A stretch of DNA of 64,000 nt, from contig VZSF01008847.1 of assembly GCA_013398295.1 (NCBI GenBank), positions 186,001-250,000 on the forward strand, read 5' to 3'. The notes below the pieces were generated by a model. That model ran no database searches, was not told the DNA's origin, and was given only the letters and a program-made list of their open reading frames with translations. The stretch comes from Chionis minor (lineage: Eukaryota; Chordata; Aves; Charadriiformes; Chionididae). The translations under genes and the position numbers were made by a program. Numbering within the stretch: position 1 is the first letter of the stretch; every line of letters begins with the position of its first letter. Positions 1-13,600 of this stretch are shown here, in pieces.

Positions 1-2740
1 TGGACCCTGATCGGCACGTGCCTGCAAGCAAGTTAAACAGAGCTTCCCTGGTGGGATGCATCATGTTGTCACGTCCAATATCTTCTGGTTCAGGGACGGG
101 TTGATCTGAGTCCCCAGCTGGGGGAAAATGTGAGCTGGGGCTACTTGAGACCAACATTGCTGGTCACTCTGGGATCTGGCTGCAACCTCGTCCCCTCCCA
201 CAGCAGGCTGCACTCTTCTCCCAGTGCTCTGGTACACGGGCTCAGGCTCGCTACCTGAAGGGTTTTGGCATGCGGATTTTTAGGGCAGGTTGGGTGGTAA
301 ACCCTTGTCCCAAGCAGTAAGCCGGTTGCTGAACAAGGGTCTGACTACAGCACAGAGCAGCCCTGGAAGGGAAGGAAACTGCCTGGCTTAGAGAATACTG
401 TTTTCATTTACATCTGTATTGATAGGAAGCGAAGGAACTGTGCACTGCTGCCCATGGTATAGCTATTATGGACCACCTAGTGTACAACTGGTGTATCGTA
501 ACAGCCTCTTTGTGTGGTGCTCTTTTAGGGACTTTTGGCGCAAAATGTTTCCCCAGACAAGATGCTTAAAAGAGAAAGTCTGGCAATCAAGATCAATTAC
601 ACCTATAGAGTCTTCCCACTGGGAGAAGGACCTCAAAGCAATTCCATCAGGTAAAAAAGTGTCAGCCAAATATCTGCTTAAATTCTGGCAAAAAATAAAT
701 ATGGGCGTCAGCTTTAAAAGCTGCACATGGCAACTCAGGGAGCAGCTGGCCTGTCTAATTCTAATTCAGCGTTAAATTCAGAGAGGCAACACTCCCTGCT
801 CTGCTGGCACGCTGACATGCATCCCTGCTGCTGGCTGTTGCGCGGGTTGTGGTCAGGGAAGGAGGTGACAGCCTGTAGGCTGGGCTGCAGGGGGGAGAAA
901 GGTTGCACTTAGGGGCTGGGATCTCCTGATGCAGAACGGAATTCTCCAATGGATCCTCTACCGCTGTGAAGCACTACCTCCATTGGATTAATTTTGCTGC
1001 ATGTTGGCAGCATTTCATGGGAGCAATCCAATTGTTTCATCGCTTTATACCACGTGCACTTCACCTGTGCTGTTTAGAGCAAGCCTGGGTATTCATCTAG
1101 AAAGGGCAGTATGCAACTTCATAAAAATAGCAAACAAATAACCACAATAAAAAGCATAAGAACAAATCAGGGAAACCTGGCTCCAAATATTGTTCAACAC
1201 CAACAGTTTGATTCACTGTAGAAAGAAAAGAAGCGTGGGGAAAAAAACCATTAACTTTGCATCATCGATAAAAGTGCCAGAGGGTGTCACCACAAGGTTA
1301 AACAAAGAATTAGCTGTCATTACGAAGTTTTCTCTTCTCATGTCAAATTTTAGAAGACTGAACATTAACATAAAGAGATTTTTCAGTACAGAACATAACA
1401 AGAAAAGGCTATATCCATATCAGTAGAAGTAACAAACTGTATAAAACATGCAACCCAAAGAATATGTGAAATACGACTTAGTTTTGAATGGGAAAGATAT
1501 CTATTGATCGCTGGTCAGAACAGCTTAGGGTCAGATGAGGTGCAGCGCTGAGCTGTTTAGGCAGTGTTTGTTGTTAAAATGCCCACGTGTAACAGTCTGA
1601 ACAGTAACATCGCTATTGCATACATAGGCTCATTTTCAAATGGAAGCTCTTCCATATATTTACCTTTCCTGCTGGACATCTCATCCATTCTTGTTTTGAA
1701 AAAAGTGAATGCTTTAATCAAGTATAAAAATCTGCTTTCTAAATAACAGATGAATAGTATTAACTAACCCTGAGAACTACAGGGATCTTATTAAGCCAAG
1801 GGCTGTAACAAGCAGCCACCAAGCTTGTCCACTAACTGGAGGGGGAAGGAAGAAGGGTGAAAATAAGCTAGATAAAGTTCACTAAGCAATATTAACAGTG
1901 CCGGAGCCTTTTACAAAACAATAATTGAAATACTCAAATTTCAATTTGAGCATTGAGCTGAATACAGTTCAAATCACTGCATCTGTATTAAAGGTTTGAA
2001 TGTTTGGTATTCTGTTTCTTGGGCTACTTTTCGTTATACTCGTGTTCAGCTGCCTCCCTTGCTCCCAGCTGGTTCTGACTTCTGTCTTATGTTTCTCCAA
2101 GTGCAAAAGTGCTTCAAAATTGTCTTTGTCTTTCTTATTTATTGCTTCATTCAGACTGAAAGGGAACATTTCTGGAGACTGTTATTTACTTCCATGGCTA
2201 CATATTATGTCAATTATGGAACAGTATGACCATACTTCCTACTTGACAAAGACCAGCATCTTCTAGTAATCTATGGGTTGGAAGGATTCCTTTCCTTTCT
2301 TAATTTAAATAAGTAAAATCTCAATGGTTAAATGCTAGTAAAATACCAGAACTTTAAACTCAAGGCAAATTAAACGCACAAGATATTATCATCAGTTTTA
2401 CCCAGTGAAAACCCAGTGAGGTTCCATCACCTTTAATAATTGCTCAGGATTTGGGCCATTATTAATTGAAATTAAATTAGCTCCCAGTATTTCTATTTTG
2501 TTTAGCTCCAGATTAAACTAACAACCAGGAATTTTTGCAGATTACTTCGATCTTTCTTTTGTTTAATAGGTGCCGTTCCACAGTCCTTTTCCATGCAAAA
2601 CTTCTATTATTAAAATTTAAGCCATTACTCTAACTCCTAAGGGGGAAGTGTGCTCTTATTTAATATTCTTTTCTCTTTTGTAGATGTTTTTATAGATAAT
2701 TTATCATCATTTTGATGTCATTTGCTGCACTGAACAGATT

Positions 2741-2792
2741 ATGTTGTGTGTGCACACGTGCGTGTGTGTGTCTGTATGTGCACATTTGTGTA
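2741..2792. repeat. Interrupted (TG)n simple repeat
   Basis: An alternating purine-pyrimidine tract with TG and CA units, including GTGCACACGTGCGTGTGTGT. It could vary in length. Confidence 0.85.
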
Positions 2793-4051
2793 TACGTTTA
2801 GCTTTTTAAATCTTTTATGACAAGGAGATTTTCCTTGTTACGACAAAGAACATTAGCTGAACTTAATCTCAAAAGCAATTACTACTTCCATGCCTTCATC
2901 ATTGGCTTAGCAGGAAATCGACCACAGAGTGTATCAATTAGTGTGCTTTAAAGCAAGTCCAAATTATTTCCATATGGAATTCCAGCTGCTCAGCTGTAAG
3001 CACACTGGATAGCATTCACTTTGGGGCAGAGAGTTTGTCCAAGGCCTATGCAGGCTTTTATTTGCCACCGAAGCCTTGAACGTGCAGCGTCAGTGCATTT
3101 CCATTCGCCCACGCACCTCGTGCACGTCTGCCACAATTGTGGCCACGTCATCCCTGGTGTTTTCAGTGAGCGTGGCGTCTTCCTGGGTTAAGAGAGACCT
3201 ACATCTCAACAGAGGGACAGTTACTGACTGCACTGTAACAGGTCCGTGTCTGAACAGGAAGTGAGTGATTCATGAGTTCTCACGAGACCATGAAATATTG
3301 AGCTCCTTAAATTTATCAAGCACGTTCACCCCCGCCCCTGCCTGTTGCACTGGGGTCCTTAGCACTGTGTCACGGCGCTTTCAGCCCCTCACGTTGGCCT
3401 TCTCCACATTGTGGTGCAAACATGTGGCAAAGGGATGCTGTGCCTTGAGCACCGATTGACACGTGGGGTGGCATGGCCTGGTGTGGCACATGGATGGAGT
3501 TACTGCCTCCAAAAGCCTGCCCGGTTCTGCTGCACAGACATCTCAGCCGCCCGTCGCTCAGCTCCTGAGTTGTGCAGTTCGCAGCATAACACTTCAGGAT
3601 AAACTGACCAGCGTCAGATCGCTCTAACGGGCTGGGCTTTATGAGGCTGCGGTTCAAGAATTATTGGCAAGAAGTTCCGACATCTTTGCAGCAGGGCCGA
3701 GACAAGCAATGACAAGTGATAAATTTGGCATATGCTGGTCAGACGGACCCTGTGTGACCTCAGCTGGGTCATCTTTTATTTGCATACACAGTCACTAGAA
3801 ACTAGAGCATTTTCTAAAAATACTGCCTCCAGAGTAAGAGTCGCATATTACTGCTCTGTCCGTGCGAAGGGCTTAGTAGGAAAAAACCCAAAAACTTACA
3901 AAGTGTAACCCTGATACAGGACTGGTGAGAACTTCCTTGTGAGTGGAAGTCACGCTTACACGTGCCCTGAGACTTCAGCACACACCGTGTTCCCAAAAGG
4001 CTTTCACTGAGCTCTGATTTATCAGGGTTGTCTGTAGCTGTGGACCTCTGG

Positions 4052-4057
4052 TTTATT
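4052..4057 (-). terminator. Candidate LAMP3 polyadenylation signal (AATAAA on minus strand)
   Basis: The plus-strand TTTATT reads AATAAA on the gene strand, about 415 nt after the LAMP3 stop codon. An ATTAAA lies about 35 nt before it (plus 4090-4095). A further AATAAA is at plus 3775-3780. Which is used cannot be decided without transcript data. Confidence 0.4.
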
Positions 4058-4471
4058 CACTTGAATGTCATATTACTGGACTCATCTATTTTAATAAATC
4101 TAAATGCTATCTTTAAGAAACTTGATGGATTTTCTGGGGGATAGTGATACTGCTCACTTTAAGCTATTTGTAGGCATCTGACTTAGGTGGTCTGAATTGA
4201 CTCCTTTGTTGACAATATTAAGAATTTAGGCTCCTCACGTTGGTCCTCTGGACTACATCTAAATTAGATGCTAAGAATAGCCTAAGGTAGATGCTGTGAG
4301 TTCTCTCCTTCCCACCTTAAAGAAATCGCTTCCAGAAATACTCATTAGCTTTAAACACATGGTGTCATTCCACTTAAAAATGTGGCCTCAGGGCAGCGAG
4401 ATTGCCAGGTAGAAGCTAAAACTCCTGTGACTTCTCTACCTGCTACACACATTTGGAAATATGAGGGCATC

Positions 4472-4611
4472 TCAGATACGTTCGTATCCTCTGTGCGGCT
4501 TTCTTCTGGAAATCAGGAAAGTGACAAACACAATGACAAACAATCCCAGGATACTCAGGCCCACTGCGATGGGAGCTGCTTTGCTGTTTTTATCAGGAAA
4601 ACATTCTTCTT
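4472..4611 (-). CDS. LAMP3: LAMP3 exon 6: fourth cysteine, transmembrane helix, lysosomal tail, stop
   Basis: The last coding exon starts after CTTTTACTTTCAG and ends in TGA at 4472-4474. It encodes EECFPD, then the transmembrane helix APIAVGLSILGLFVIVFVTF, then a basic stop-transfer sequence and the tail ending GYERI. The tail length of about 12 residues and the G-Y-x-x-I end are typical of LAMP proteins and direct sorting to lysosomes through adaptor complexes. Confidence 0.95.
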
Positions 4612-7600
4612 CTGAAAGTAAAAGGAGATCAGAGAATATTTATATAGCAAAACACTGTAGCCCTAGACTATACATCTATATTCCAGAAAAGTTAGCAAAC
4701 ACAAGCCAGAAGTTCTCAACGACTTGTTTTCTTTTTTTTTTTTCCCCTCTTTCTTTTTCCTGAGCTATACTTACTACATTTTTGTCTGTGGTGAACAGAC
4801 CACATTTATTTGAAGAAAACAATACTTGCCCCTTTCAAAATAGCTACATGCTGCGCTGGAGAATGACTCTGCGCTTTCATGTCCTCAGTAATTGTTTCAC
4901 CATCAAGAGCAGTGCATACACAGCAGGAGGCTTTCCTGCTGATAGCGGGTGGGGAGCATCACACTACAAAGTGCAACTCTAAAAATAAAGAGCAAGACAC
5001 ATCCTACGTGGACAAAAACTGCTCCTATGAGGCATCTAATTGCTTCTGCCCAATAACGAGGATCAGGCCAGAGAAGGGAGCCCATAGTCCAGCCCATCAT
5101 TAGGCAGCAAGGATCCTAGTTAAGTCAATGTTCCCTAAGAAAAATCAAATTCTAGTTGTTTTCTGTGTTTAATTTAGAATACTTGTGGATAATTATGGCT
5201 AACTCAGAACATCAAGAGATTAGGAAGGCAGAAACCTTGGGTTTAGTCCAGGGGGTTGCTTTAGCAGTACCGTTGTAATTTTACATGATACATGATGGTA
5301 TCAGAAAAGGTTTTGACAAGACTAGTATCTTTTAAGAATCATCCAAAGATATATTCACTATAAACATACCTCTTAGCTACAGAAAGGGCAAATCCTGACT
5401 TCCTCAGCCAGTCCCTACCCAAATGAATATTCAAATCATCCTCTGGTTGAATGGAAACTCATTACTTAAAAATGAACTCGGGGTAAATGGGCAGCTTTGC
5501 TGTGGAGAGACTGCACCATCTGGGTCACTGACATAAGTGGAATATTTACCCAAGTAACAATGGCAGGATCAGTCTCAAGTTCACAATACAAGTGTAGCCC
5601 TGGGAGTGAAGGCAAGGTCTGGGAATGATCACTAATGTGGTATCCCAGAACTGGATCAGAGCTTGTCTTCCATTTGATCAATAGGAATGAATGATCCCTT
5701 CTTGGGCTCGAGGGAAAAAAAAGGCCTCTTGCATGATGCTTGGAGTGGCATCTGAGTAGCAAACTATCCTCTGAGTAGGGTAACTTGGTCAGCTAAACCC
5801 CAAAGTACATCCCAGCTCAGCAGTGAATCCAGTTTATACCCAGGGTTTGAGGAAGACCCAACACCCGCTGCCCCTTTCACTCCCTCTGACTATTCCGAGG
5901 CAGATTCTGACAGTGCTAAGACAAAAGCCTCTGTTGTTCTTGTCCAAGCCTGGTGACTACGCTGGCACAGATTGTAGCTTAGCTTGGGCTTTTCCCCAGT
6001 GGGAATCTTTACACTAACGGTGGGCAGTTAGCCAAGGGAGCATGTGGAATGCATGACATCATGTCACAGCTCCAGAGACTCCATACGGCTGTCCCCAAAA
6101 TCTCGTCCTCTTCTCCTCTGATCCAAATGGTGATTTCTTGTGATGCAATGCCACAAAACCAAAAGCATTAGCTTTCTACTAGATACTGCCTTTTAAAAAC
6201 TCTGTCTGATTAATGTAACCTGCTGTTAGGGAAGTGAACCGAAAAGTATTTGCATTTAAGTATTGCAAAAGCCAGAGATGCTTGAATTGGCCATTTTGCT
6301 TTGATGAAATTTTGGGCTATGAACTCTAGGAATTGTTTCTGATATAATAAATTGCAGTTCAGAAGACACTTTTACAGCTTTCCAGACTCAAACAAGCTAT
6401 TGATGTAACACTGCTGCAGTCTGTACAAAATTGTAAGGAACTTGAAACCAATGATCATTAGTGTTTTCTTTTTCTTCCCCTTTTAAAGATAAGCAAATCA
6501 GGAGCAAAAGAAGTGAAACTACCAGTCTGGAGACAGCCGAGGGGAGGAGGCTGGTGATGTGTATAGAGTCATTCCTCCACTGGGGATTTTGTCTCTCAAG
6601 TTCTGCATACACAGCGGAGGTACGTAATGGTTTCATAACTATTTCATGGCCACTGGGGAATTATTTCAGAGGTGGTAGCTGCTTTCCCAGGCCTTTGGTT
6701 AAGAGCAAAACTAATTTAATTTTCTATATGGTATTGATTAGCAGAGATCAGACCGACCTTGAAGAGAGAGAAATAGACAGAGTTTTTCTAAGTTCTGTCT
6801 CTGCTAGAGGTGAGGCCATACCAAAAGCCATAATTGAACTCACTCATTGTACAAATTCAAATGGGAAGGTAGGGACCAGATGGGATCCCAGGAGTTGTTA
6901 CAGCTCAGTGTTATCCCATGAAAAAAATCTTCATGAGAATGAGAATATAGATTAGATTCTCAGAGTGTCTTTTAAGAACTTAAAGTATGCAAAAAAAAGG
7001 TCCATGTCTAAAAAGCCCCGACATGTTGTTTCCCATTGTACTCCTTTTAGAATAAGAAAGGCAGCCAAAATGGTGAACTAACAAAGGAAGGATCAGTCAA
7101 ACAGAGACAAACTGAGTCAAAAGACAGACCTAAAGTAAAAAGAAGAATACAGGGGCAATAATTTGTAAGCACGCAGAAAGTCAAGTGTCAGAAGGGAATG
7201 TTTTATTAGTGCATCTGAAGGGCTGGTGAGCTGATAAGCCTGTCTGTCCACCTGAGCTCTTGTATGGAAATACCCTGAGAGGAAGTCACAGAAATGTGAA
7301 GATGTAAAATTTGAAAGAGACCACAGGATCCTATCTAGTCCTCCTCTCTGCTCTTTGTGGGATCTTTCATGCATCTCACAAGAGGTAAGGCAGTAGCCTG
7401 TAGGAGTGTCCATACTGTGGGACATGGGAGTTTCCTGGCGCACCCAGCAGTCCTGGACCCCACAGCCTGGTCAGGTCCTGGCTGCATTGCTGGACAAGAA
7501 ACAAGGATGACAACGTCTCATTTCCCTGTGGAAGGAACCCCAGGTGTGGATTTAGGGAAGGATTTATGATGAGCCCCAATATATTCTTACAGTGCAGGCA

Positions 7601-10600
7601 ATTCAGAGACCAGGGAAGTCAACACTGGTCTGTCTCTCTCTTTTACTAAGCTACATGGTTGCCTCTTTGGGGCTGTAATCAAGAAAAGACTAATGGCAGA
7701 GATGAGCATCACATTTCATTCTGAAACTGGCACCGTGCCAATCATGCTCTGCCTCAGGAGCACATTTCATCATGGCTAGACACAGCTGCTCTGAAAGTGC
7801 ATTCACAAATATCCCTTACAGGTTGGCAGTTTTTGTTGCTGCAGCTGTGGGACATCATGAGTGTCAACAGCCTTTCAAAATAGCTAAAATCTGACTGTAC
7901 TGAGAACAGTGACCTTGAACTGAACTGTACCTATTAGGGGGTTGGTGGTGAACACATCTCCGCTTGCTCTGGGAGAAAACGGGTGAAGAATAAAATAGTG
8001 GCTGTAGAGTTGAACATTTTTAATGAGAAGGTGAACCAGAAGGTGCGGAATGCAGGAGGGAAAGATACTTCCCCATCGTCCATAGGTATCAGCACTGTGT
8101 TGAAAATGACTCAGAAAAGGGTGAGAATACAGCAGCGGGCAGGTACAATATTTGGGAACTATTACAAAGGTGTGACTGTGCTACAGGTGTAACAGGATCA
8201 CTGCATGTGCGTGGTTATTAACTAGCAGATTGTACCTATCAGGCTACCAGAGTGCTGACATGTACATCTCGGAAGGGTGGAAAATGCAGCCTTCTACGTA
8301 CCTTTTCCAAACTGGTTACCAACAATATCAAACGCCTGCAGCTGCATATTGACAAAGAGTAGCTGGAAGTTCTTCTCCAAGCTGAAGGTTTGCTTGCTGG
8401 CACACTTAAAGGAATTCCCCAGCTTTGTTGTAAACAGCTTCTCATGTATGGCTGCACAGTAAGGATTACCTGGAGGCCATAAAGAGAGAGGCAAATGAAA
8501 ATCCATGCTAATTCTGTTGGAACCAACATCTTTCTGAGATAAAATGGAAGATCCTGGGTGCTTTGGCAGAGCAGCAGTCACAGACGGGACTAAAGTGTGG
8601 ACATTTTCCCCATAACGTATCAGTTACATTTCTTCCATGTTTAAAATAGTGCTCTAATTATCAACGGGCAGCACAGCTGAGCTTGGGTCTGAAAAAGTGG
8701 CTAAAACTTCAGATGCTTCTTCAAATCATATTTTAACAACCTGAGTCTGCAAGAGGGGGTTAGGATTCCCATAGGAGAAGAAAACTACCTTACGTCTCCA
8801 GCAGGGCTATTTTGAGACAAAATAGAGATATTATCTCTAGCACAGGAATTTGATAAATGTAGTCTGTATTGCTTTATATATTAAATATGTTTTTAAACAA
8901 ATTTCAGTGTCACACGACTTTACGGAACATATGGCTCAAGTTCAAAGCATGAAAATATTTTGTAACCTGGCCATAGCCTTTATGTATATCTTCCTTTGAA
9001 AGCCAATATACCAGTTTAAGACAAAATCATCCACATCACCAACTCTGCATCACTGTATCTCAACCATGTTGGCCAACCTCAACCCATCCTCAACCACCAG
9101 TTGGGTGGACTGTGAAATGGCAACATCTGGCAGAGAGGCAGTAACAAACAGCCAGGGGTGGCAATGTCTCTTGCCAGCACCACTGTGGAGGACTCAAAGT
9201 ATATTTGAGGATTTTAAAACTTACAATTAAGCTGATTAGTTTGTATTTATGGCAATTTGTACTTAGCAATGCACTGGAAAACTCTGGTAATTTAGACTGA
9301 GAACATCCCTAGGAGACATGTCCTCCAGATCATCTTCTTTTTTACTTTGATTGCTGTAGATCAGTATAGGCTCCACTGGAGTTAATAAAGGTGCTCATCA
9401 GTGAGAAGAAAAATAGGCACTGAGCTTCAAAAATCTCAGTGCTATTAGGACACACCTGGTTGAGCTCTTGATTTGTTTTTCTTCTTTCAGGGACAAAAGT
9501 AAATCCAAATACTCACGAGTAACTAGCAGTGAAGCGACATAATATAGTCATTAACCTTTCACAGATTTGATATATTGGGAAGAATTTATGTAAAATTGTC
9601 AGAGAAAATCTGAAGTGATGGCTCAGAATTTTTTTCTCTGGCCTAAATGATATTCTCTTAGCATTTCTCGGGACACAGCATCTGGGGCAGCTCCTGAGTG
9701 TTCAAATGGCAAGAAGCGGGGCTATATAAGAAAAAGAAAATCCAGCTGCCTGAGAAGAACACACACAAGGTCTAGGATTTCAGGATGGTTTGAGAAACCT
9801 CAGCCTGGGTCCAGTTCTTATTTTTGCCAACCAAAAATGTCAGAGGCCTCCTCTCTGTATTGGTGTTTTTGAAATCTGGATCCAGCTCTGCATTTCTGTG
9901 ATCCAGATACTGTATTCATTTAGTTTGCTTATTAGATCGGTAAGACACATGCAACTGAACTGGAGGCATAGCATTTTTGTGTGTTTGCAGATAAAAACTT
10001 TGAGGACTGTTTTGTATCTTAAATTTAGGATTCAAGTAATCTCTATTCTGAAAGAGGTGGAGCAGTTTTTGCGGACAAAAGGAAAATTGAACAATTCTGA
10101 TGAAACTGCAGCCCAATCCCTTCTCTTCCATTTTCATGCCATAAGATGTAGGTGACTAATATGTCAAGAGCTTGATCAAGCACATAATTTGCAAAAGCCA
10201 ATGTTTTAAAGATATGAAAGCCTATTCCACACCCACTTTGATATGAAATTAAAACTGTGTAAAATCACTGACCTTCAGAAGATAGCTGTAATTTGATCTC
10301 GATTTTACTGACGTAATACACTGGAGCTTGCTGCAGAAGAAGATATATCTTTATTTGTAATAGTTCCTCATATTTGTGAAAAAAATACAGTTCACCACAG
10401 CCAAATGGTCACAAAGAATTTCCCAAAGAAACACATTTTAAAGCATGCCCTTCAAGACCCAAGAACCAACTTGTTTGGACATACTGCTTTTTCTTTTCCA
10501 GATCACTCCATCTAATAGCTAAGAAGCTGGTGTCATGCAGCAATCTCAGCTACGTCACCTCTTCTGCTCATGTCACTGAAACTGAGCCATGCAGGTTGCA

Positions 10601-13600
10601 TTTTACACACACTGCTCAAGCTAGACACTTGTCTGAGACTTGTGGCAACCAAAAGTAGGAGGGAGTTAAGCAAATAGTATACACTTCACAAATTACCAGG
10701 CATGTGATAAGGCCATTTTAATTTTATTCATCTGTTCTGCTTTCATTGAGAGTCCCTGCAGTGCTCCCCTGAGTAACCCTGCTCTGAATTAATCCCCGCG
10801 TTCCTGCGGTCTGACTGCTTGCAGGACATAAGCCCACACCTTTGGAAGCACTTGGGACTCTCGGCGCTGCCGGGCACTTTATGCGTAGAGGCCCTTCGCG
10901 TGAGCAAACTGCAGAAAGCAGCCGTGCTCCTGTGTTCACTGTTGTTTGGAACTGGGAGACGTCAGCAACAGGCTGAGAGCCAGGAGGTCATCTCACGCCG
11001 GTACCACTCATTTCCTATTCTGTCTGCCAGCAGCAGTCACTGCAAATGAGGAAACTGCCGCCTGGATGTGTCCATGCAGGGCAGAAAAAGCTGTTCTTTC
11101 CACCCTGCTGACAGTGTTGGTGCTGGCTGGCTTTTTTCATAAGCCTACAGACTGCTGACATGGAAAGCACCTGGTACAGCAGCAGAGAGCAAGATGTCCA
11201 GCTAAGTGTCTGCATATGCCCTAAAACCCTGGTGCAACCTAAACGCTGTCCTCCCCCGGGCTGTCACAAAGCAAGAGCCAGCCTTAGGAGCTTTTCCCTG
11301 GTATCAGTGTTGGCATATGAGTCTTCACATAGCAGCCCTGCTATTCGTTTAAATTCCAGCTGTGAACACAGAGGGACTGGTGAGTGCAGCTGGTGGATAA
11401 ATGGCAGCATATGTGAATGTCTCCCGTGTGCCCAGTTTTAATATCATGCAGTTTAAAAACAGGTAGGATGGATTGAGAAAGCTTAAGAAAGAAATACACC
11501 ATAGAAGAGGTTCTCAGCATTATTCCTACTTAAAGACATAAATAGGTCAAATAATACCATTTTGCTGGCCGCAGCGCTAGGTTCTGTTTGGCCACAGTTA
11601 ATAACTTATTGGGGAAAACACCTGCTCCTACTTCACATCTTGTGGGTTGGTTACAAAACTTCCTTTTTTCAAGTTCTTTGCAAAAGGCAGCTGGCAGTGG
11701 TCAGTGCTGAGCCAGCCGCTCACCTCCCACCACCCTGCCCCAGCACCGCAGCCCCGGCGCCTGGCCTGATCCAGCTCCTCCTTCACCAGTGAAAATCAGA
11801 AGTGCCATCACTGGAGCGCTCCTGGTTCAAAGCAGTTAGAGAGGCTGTGAGGGCCAAACACATAAAAAAACCAGCAGCAAAATGATTTCTTATTAACTTG
11901 AATTTCAAAGACATCTAAGCCGAGCGCTGCTATGCTCTTGAGGCTTATCTTTAAGTGAAGGGTGGATTGCCTAATGCTGTGCCAACAAGCACCTTTTTCA
12001 GGGCAAAACAGGTCAAGTACCTCCTAAAGGTTCACATCCCTCTCCTTAGCACTGCTGGAGTTGGGGCTTTCATGGGTACTTCAATCACCAGACCTTTTCT
12101 AAGGATCCTTGTAACACAGAGAATGCTCCCCTTGTGGCAGGAAGCATACATTCAAAGCAAACACTTACGGTCTGAACTGACCTTTTGTTTTTAAACAGCT
12201 CCCTGATTTTTTACCTTACTTTTCCTCTGTAGCTTTAAGAAAACTTTCTGCCATAAATTAAAATCAAGATGATTAATAATTGAAATCTTTTCTCTGCTCA
12301 AGCAGTAATGACTCAGGTGTCATTTGCTGTTGCCTCTTGGACTTTCTATAGAAATGACTGCTTAACCATTTGTACTTTTGTCAGTTGTCAAAAATTTGAG
12401 ACAGCCAGGCTGTAAGATTGACATTTTGGCTTGATTAATTGAAGGACACAGACCAGCAGCGACGGCCAGACGCAGCTCTGAACTGCTACAAAACGTGGCC
12501 TTAATGCTTGTACACTCAGTCAATGTCTGATGGGATCCAACCCGTGTCGCTTTATACACAGTGGTAACTTCTGTCTTTAGCTCTTCCGGCATCAGCACCC
12601 AGTCCTTATTAGCTTCCAGCAAAATGGTACTGCGTGCTGCCTCCCAAAATGTGTAAACCGTGTAAACGTCTGAGGAAGCAAGAGGATGGCTGCACTCTGC
12701 AATTTTTTCTTGAGTTACAATATCAGCAGCACTCAAGGCAGCTTATGTTAAAGCCTCATCCAGGTACCACGTGGTCCCAGCAGGGAACATGATATCAATA
12801 GACACAATGTCCAAAAGAAAGCTCTTTTTCCCGCTGTATAAGCATGGGTCTCTCTCTTGGCCAAGTTTCTGTGTGTGCTTATAAAAGTCTCCGTGGTGTG
12901 GTGCATTTTAAGGGCACTTATCTAAAATTTCATTGTTGTAGTTCACTTGTCTGGAATTTTCCACTCAGAAATTAGATGAAATTAGGCCCCTTCAGCTGTG
13001 GATGGGTCATAGCTCCTGGGCACCTACAACTGCAGAGGCCACCCTTTGGGTTTAACAACCACAGCTGGCTTTTGGCTGGGCTGTTGTGATACTCGGCACT
13101 GATGGGAAGTGAATGACTAACTCACCTGCATTCAGGTGGCCCCTGAAACACCATTTTGTAAGAGCAACTTGATAGCATGAGTCTGAGCTCCTGGCACACA
13201 CACGCCTTGTTCCCGTGCAGGGAGTCCAGCCCCAAGCCCATCCCCTCTGTCCCTCTCCAACGCAAACACCAGACCTGGGACCTGGCCTTCCCTCCCACTA
13301 GATTTTTACCTACGTGAAAATGAGATGCAGATTTTTGCTTAGGGCTGTTTCCAGACTGGAAGCTTTAACACTGTTCTCTAGCACTTTCTATCAAAGGATG
13401 GCAAGACACTGTACTTAACTTCCACCACACATACAAACCTTTCCAAATTCAAAGTTCAAGTAGATAAGACCTGATTTGACACTGAAGTTAGCCCTGCTCT
13501 AAACAGGAGGTTGGACCAGGTGGCCTCCAAAGGTCCTTCCCAACTTGAATGAATCTGTGATTCTATGATTCGAGCTTTGTGGGAAGCACAGGAGTAATAG

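Larger units (their letters stand above)
1..4471. other. LAMP3 3' UTR and downstream intergenic DNA, no gene recognised
   Basis: The part nearest 4471 should be LAMP3 3' UTR. The rest has only short open frames with no recognisable domain. I looked for the start of MCCC1, the expected neighbour from human synteny, and did not find a convincing exon. A TG/CG-rich simple-repeat tract sits at 2741-2792. Confidence 0.6.

Noticed and set aside
2266..2290. GGGTTGGAAGGATTCC resembling a reverse CR1 tail
   Set aside because: Too short and lacking the adjoining CR1 sequence.
3370..3657. Minus-strand frame in the place where an MCCC1 first exon might be expected
   Set aside because: It has no mitochondrial presequence followed by a biotin carboxylase start, and no suitable donor.
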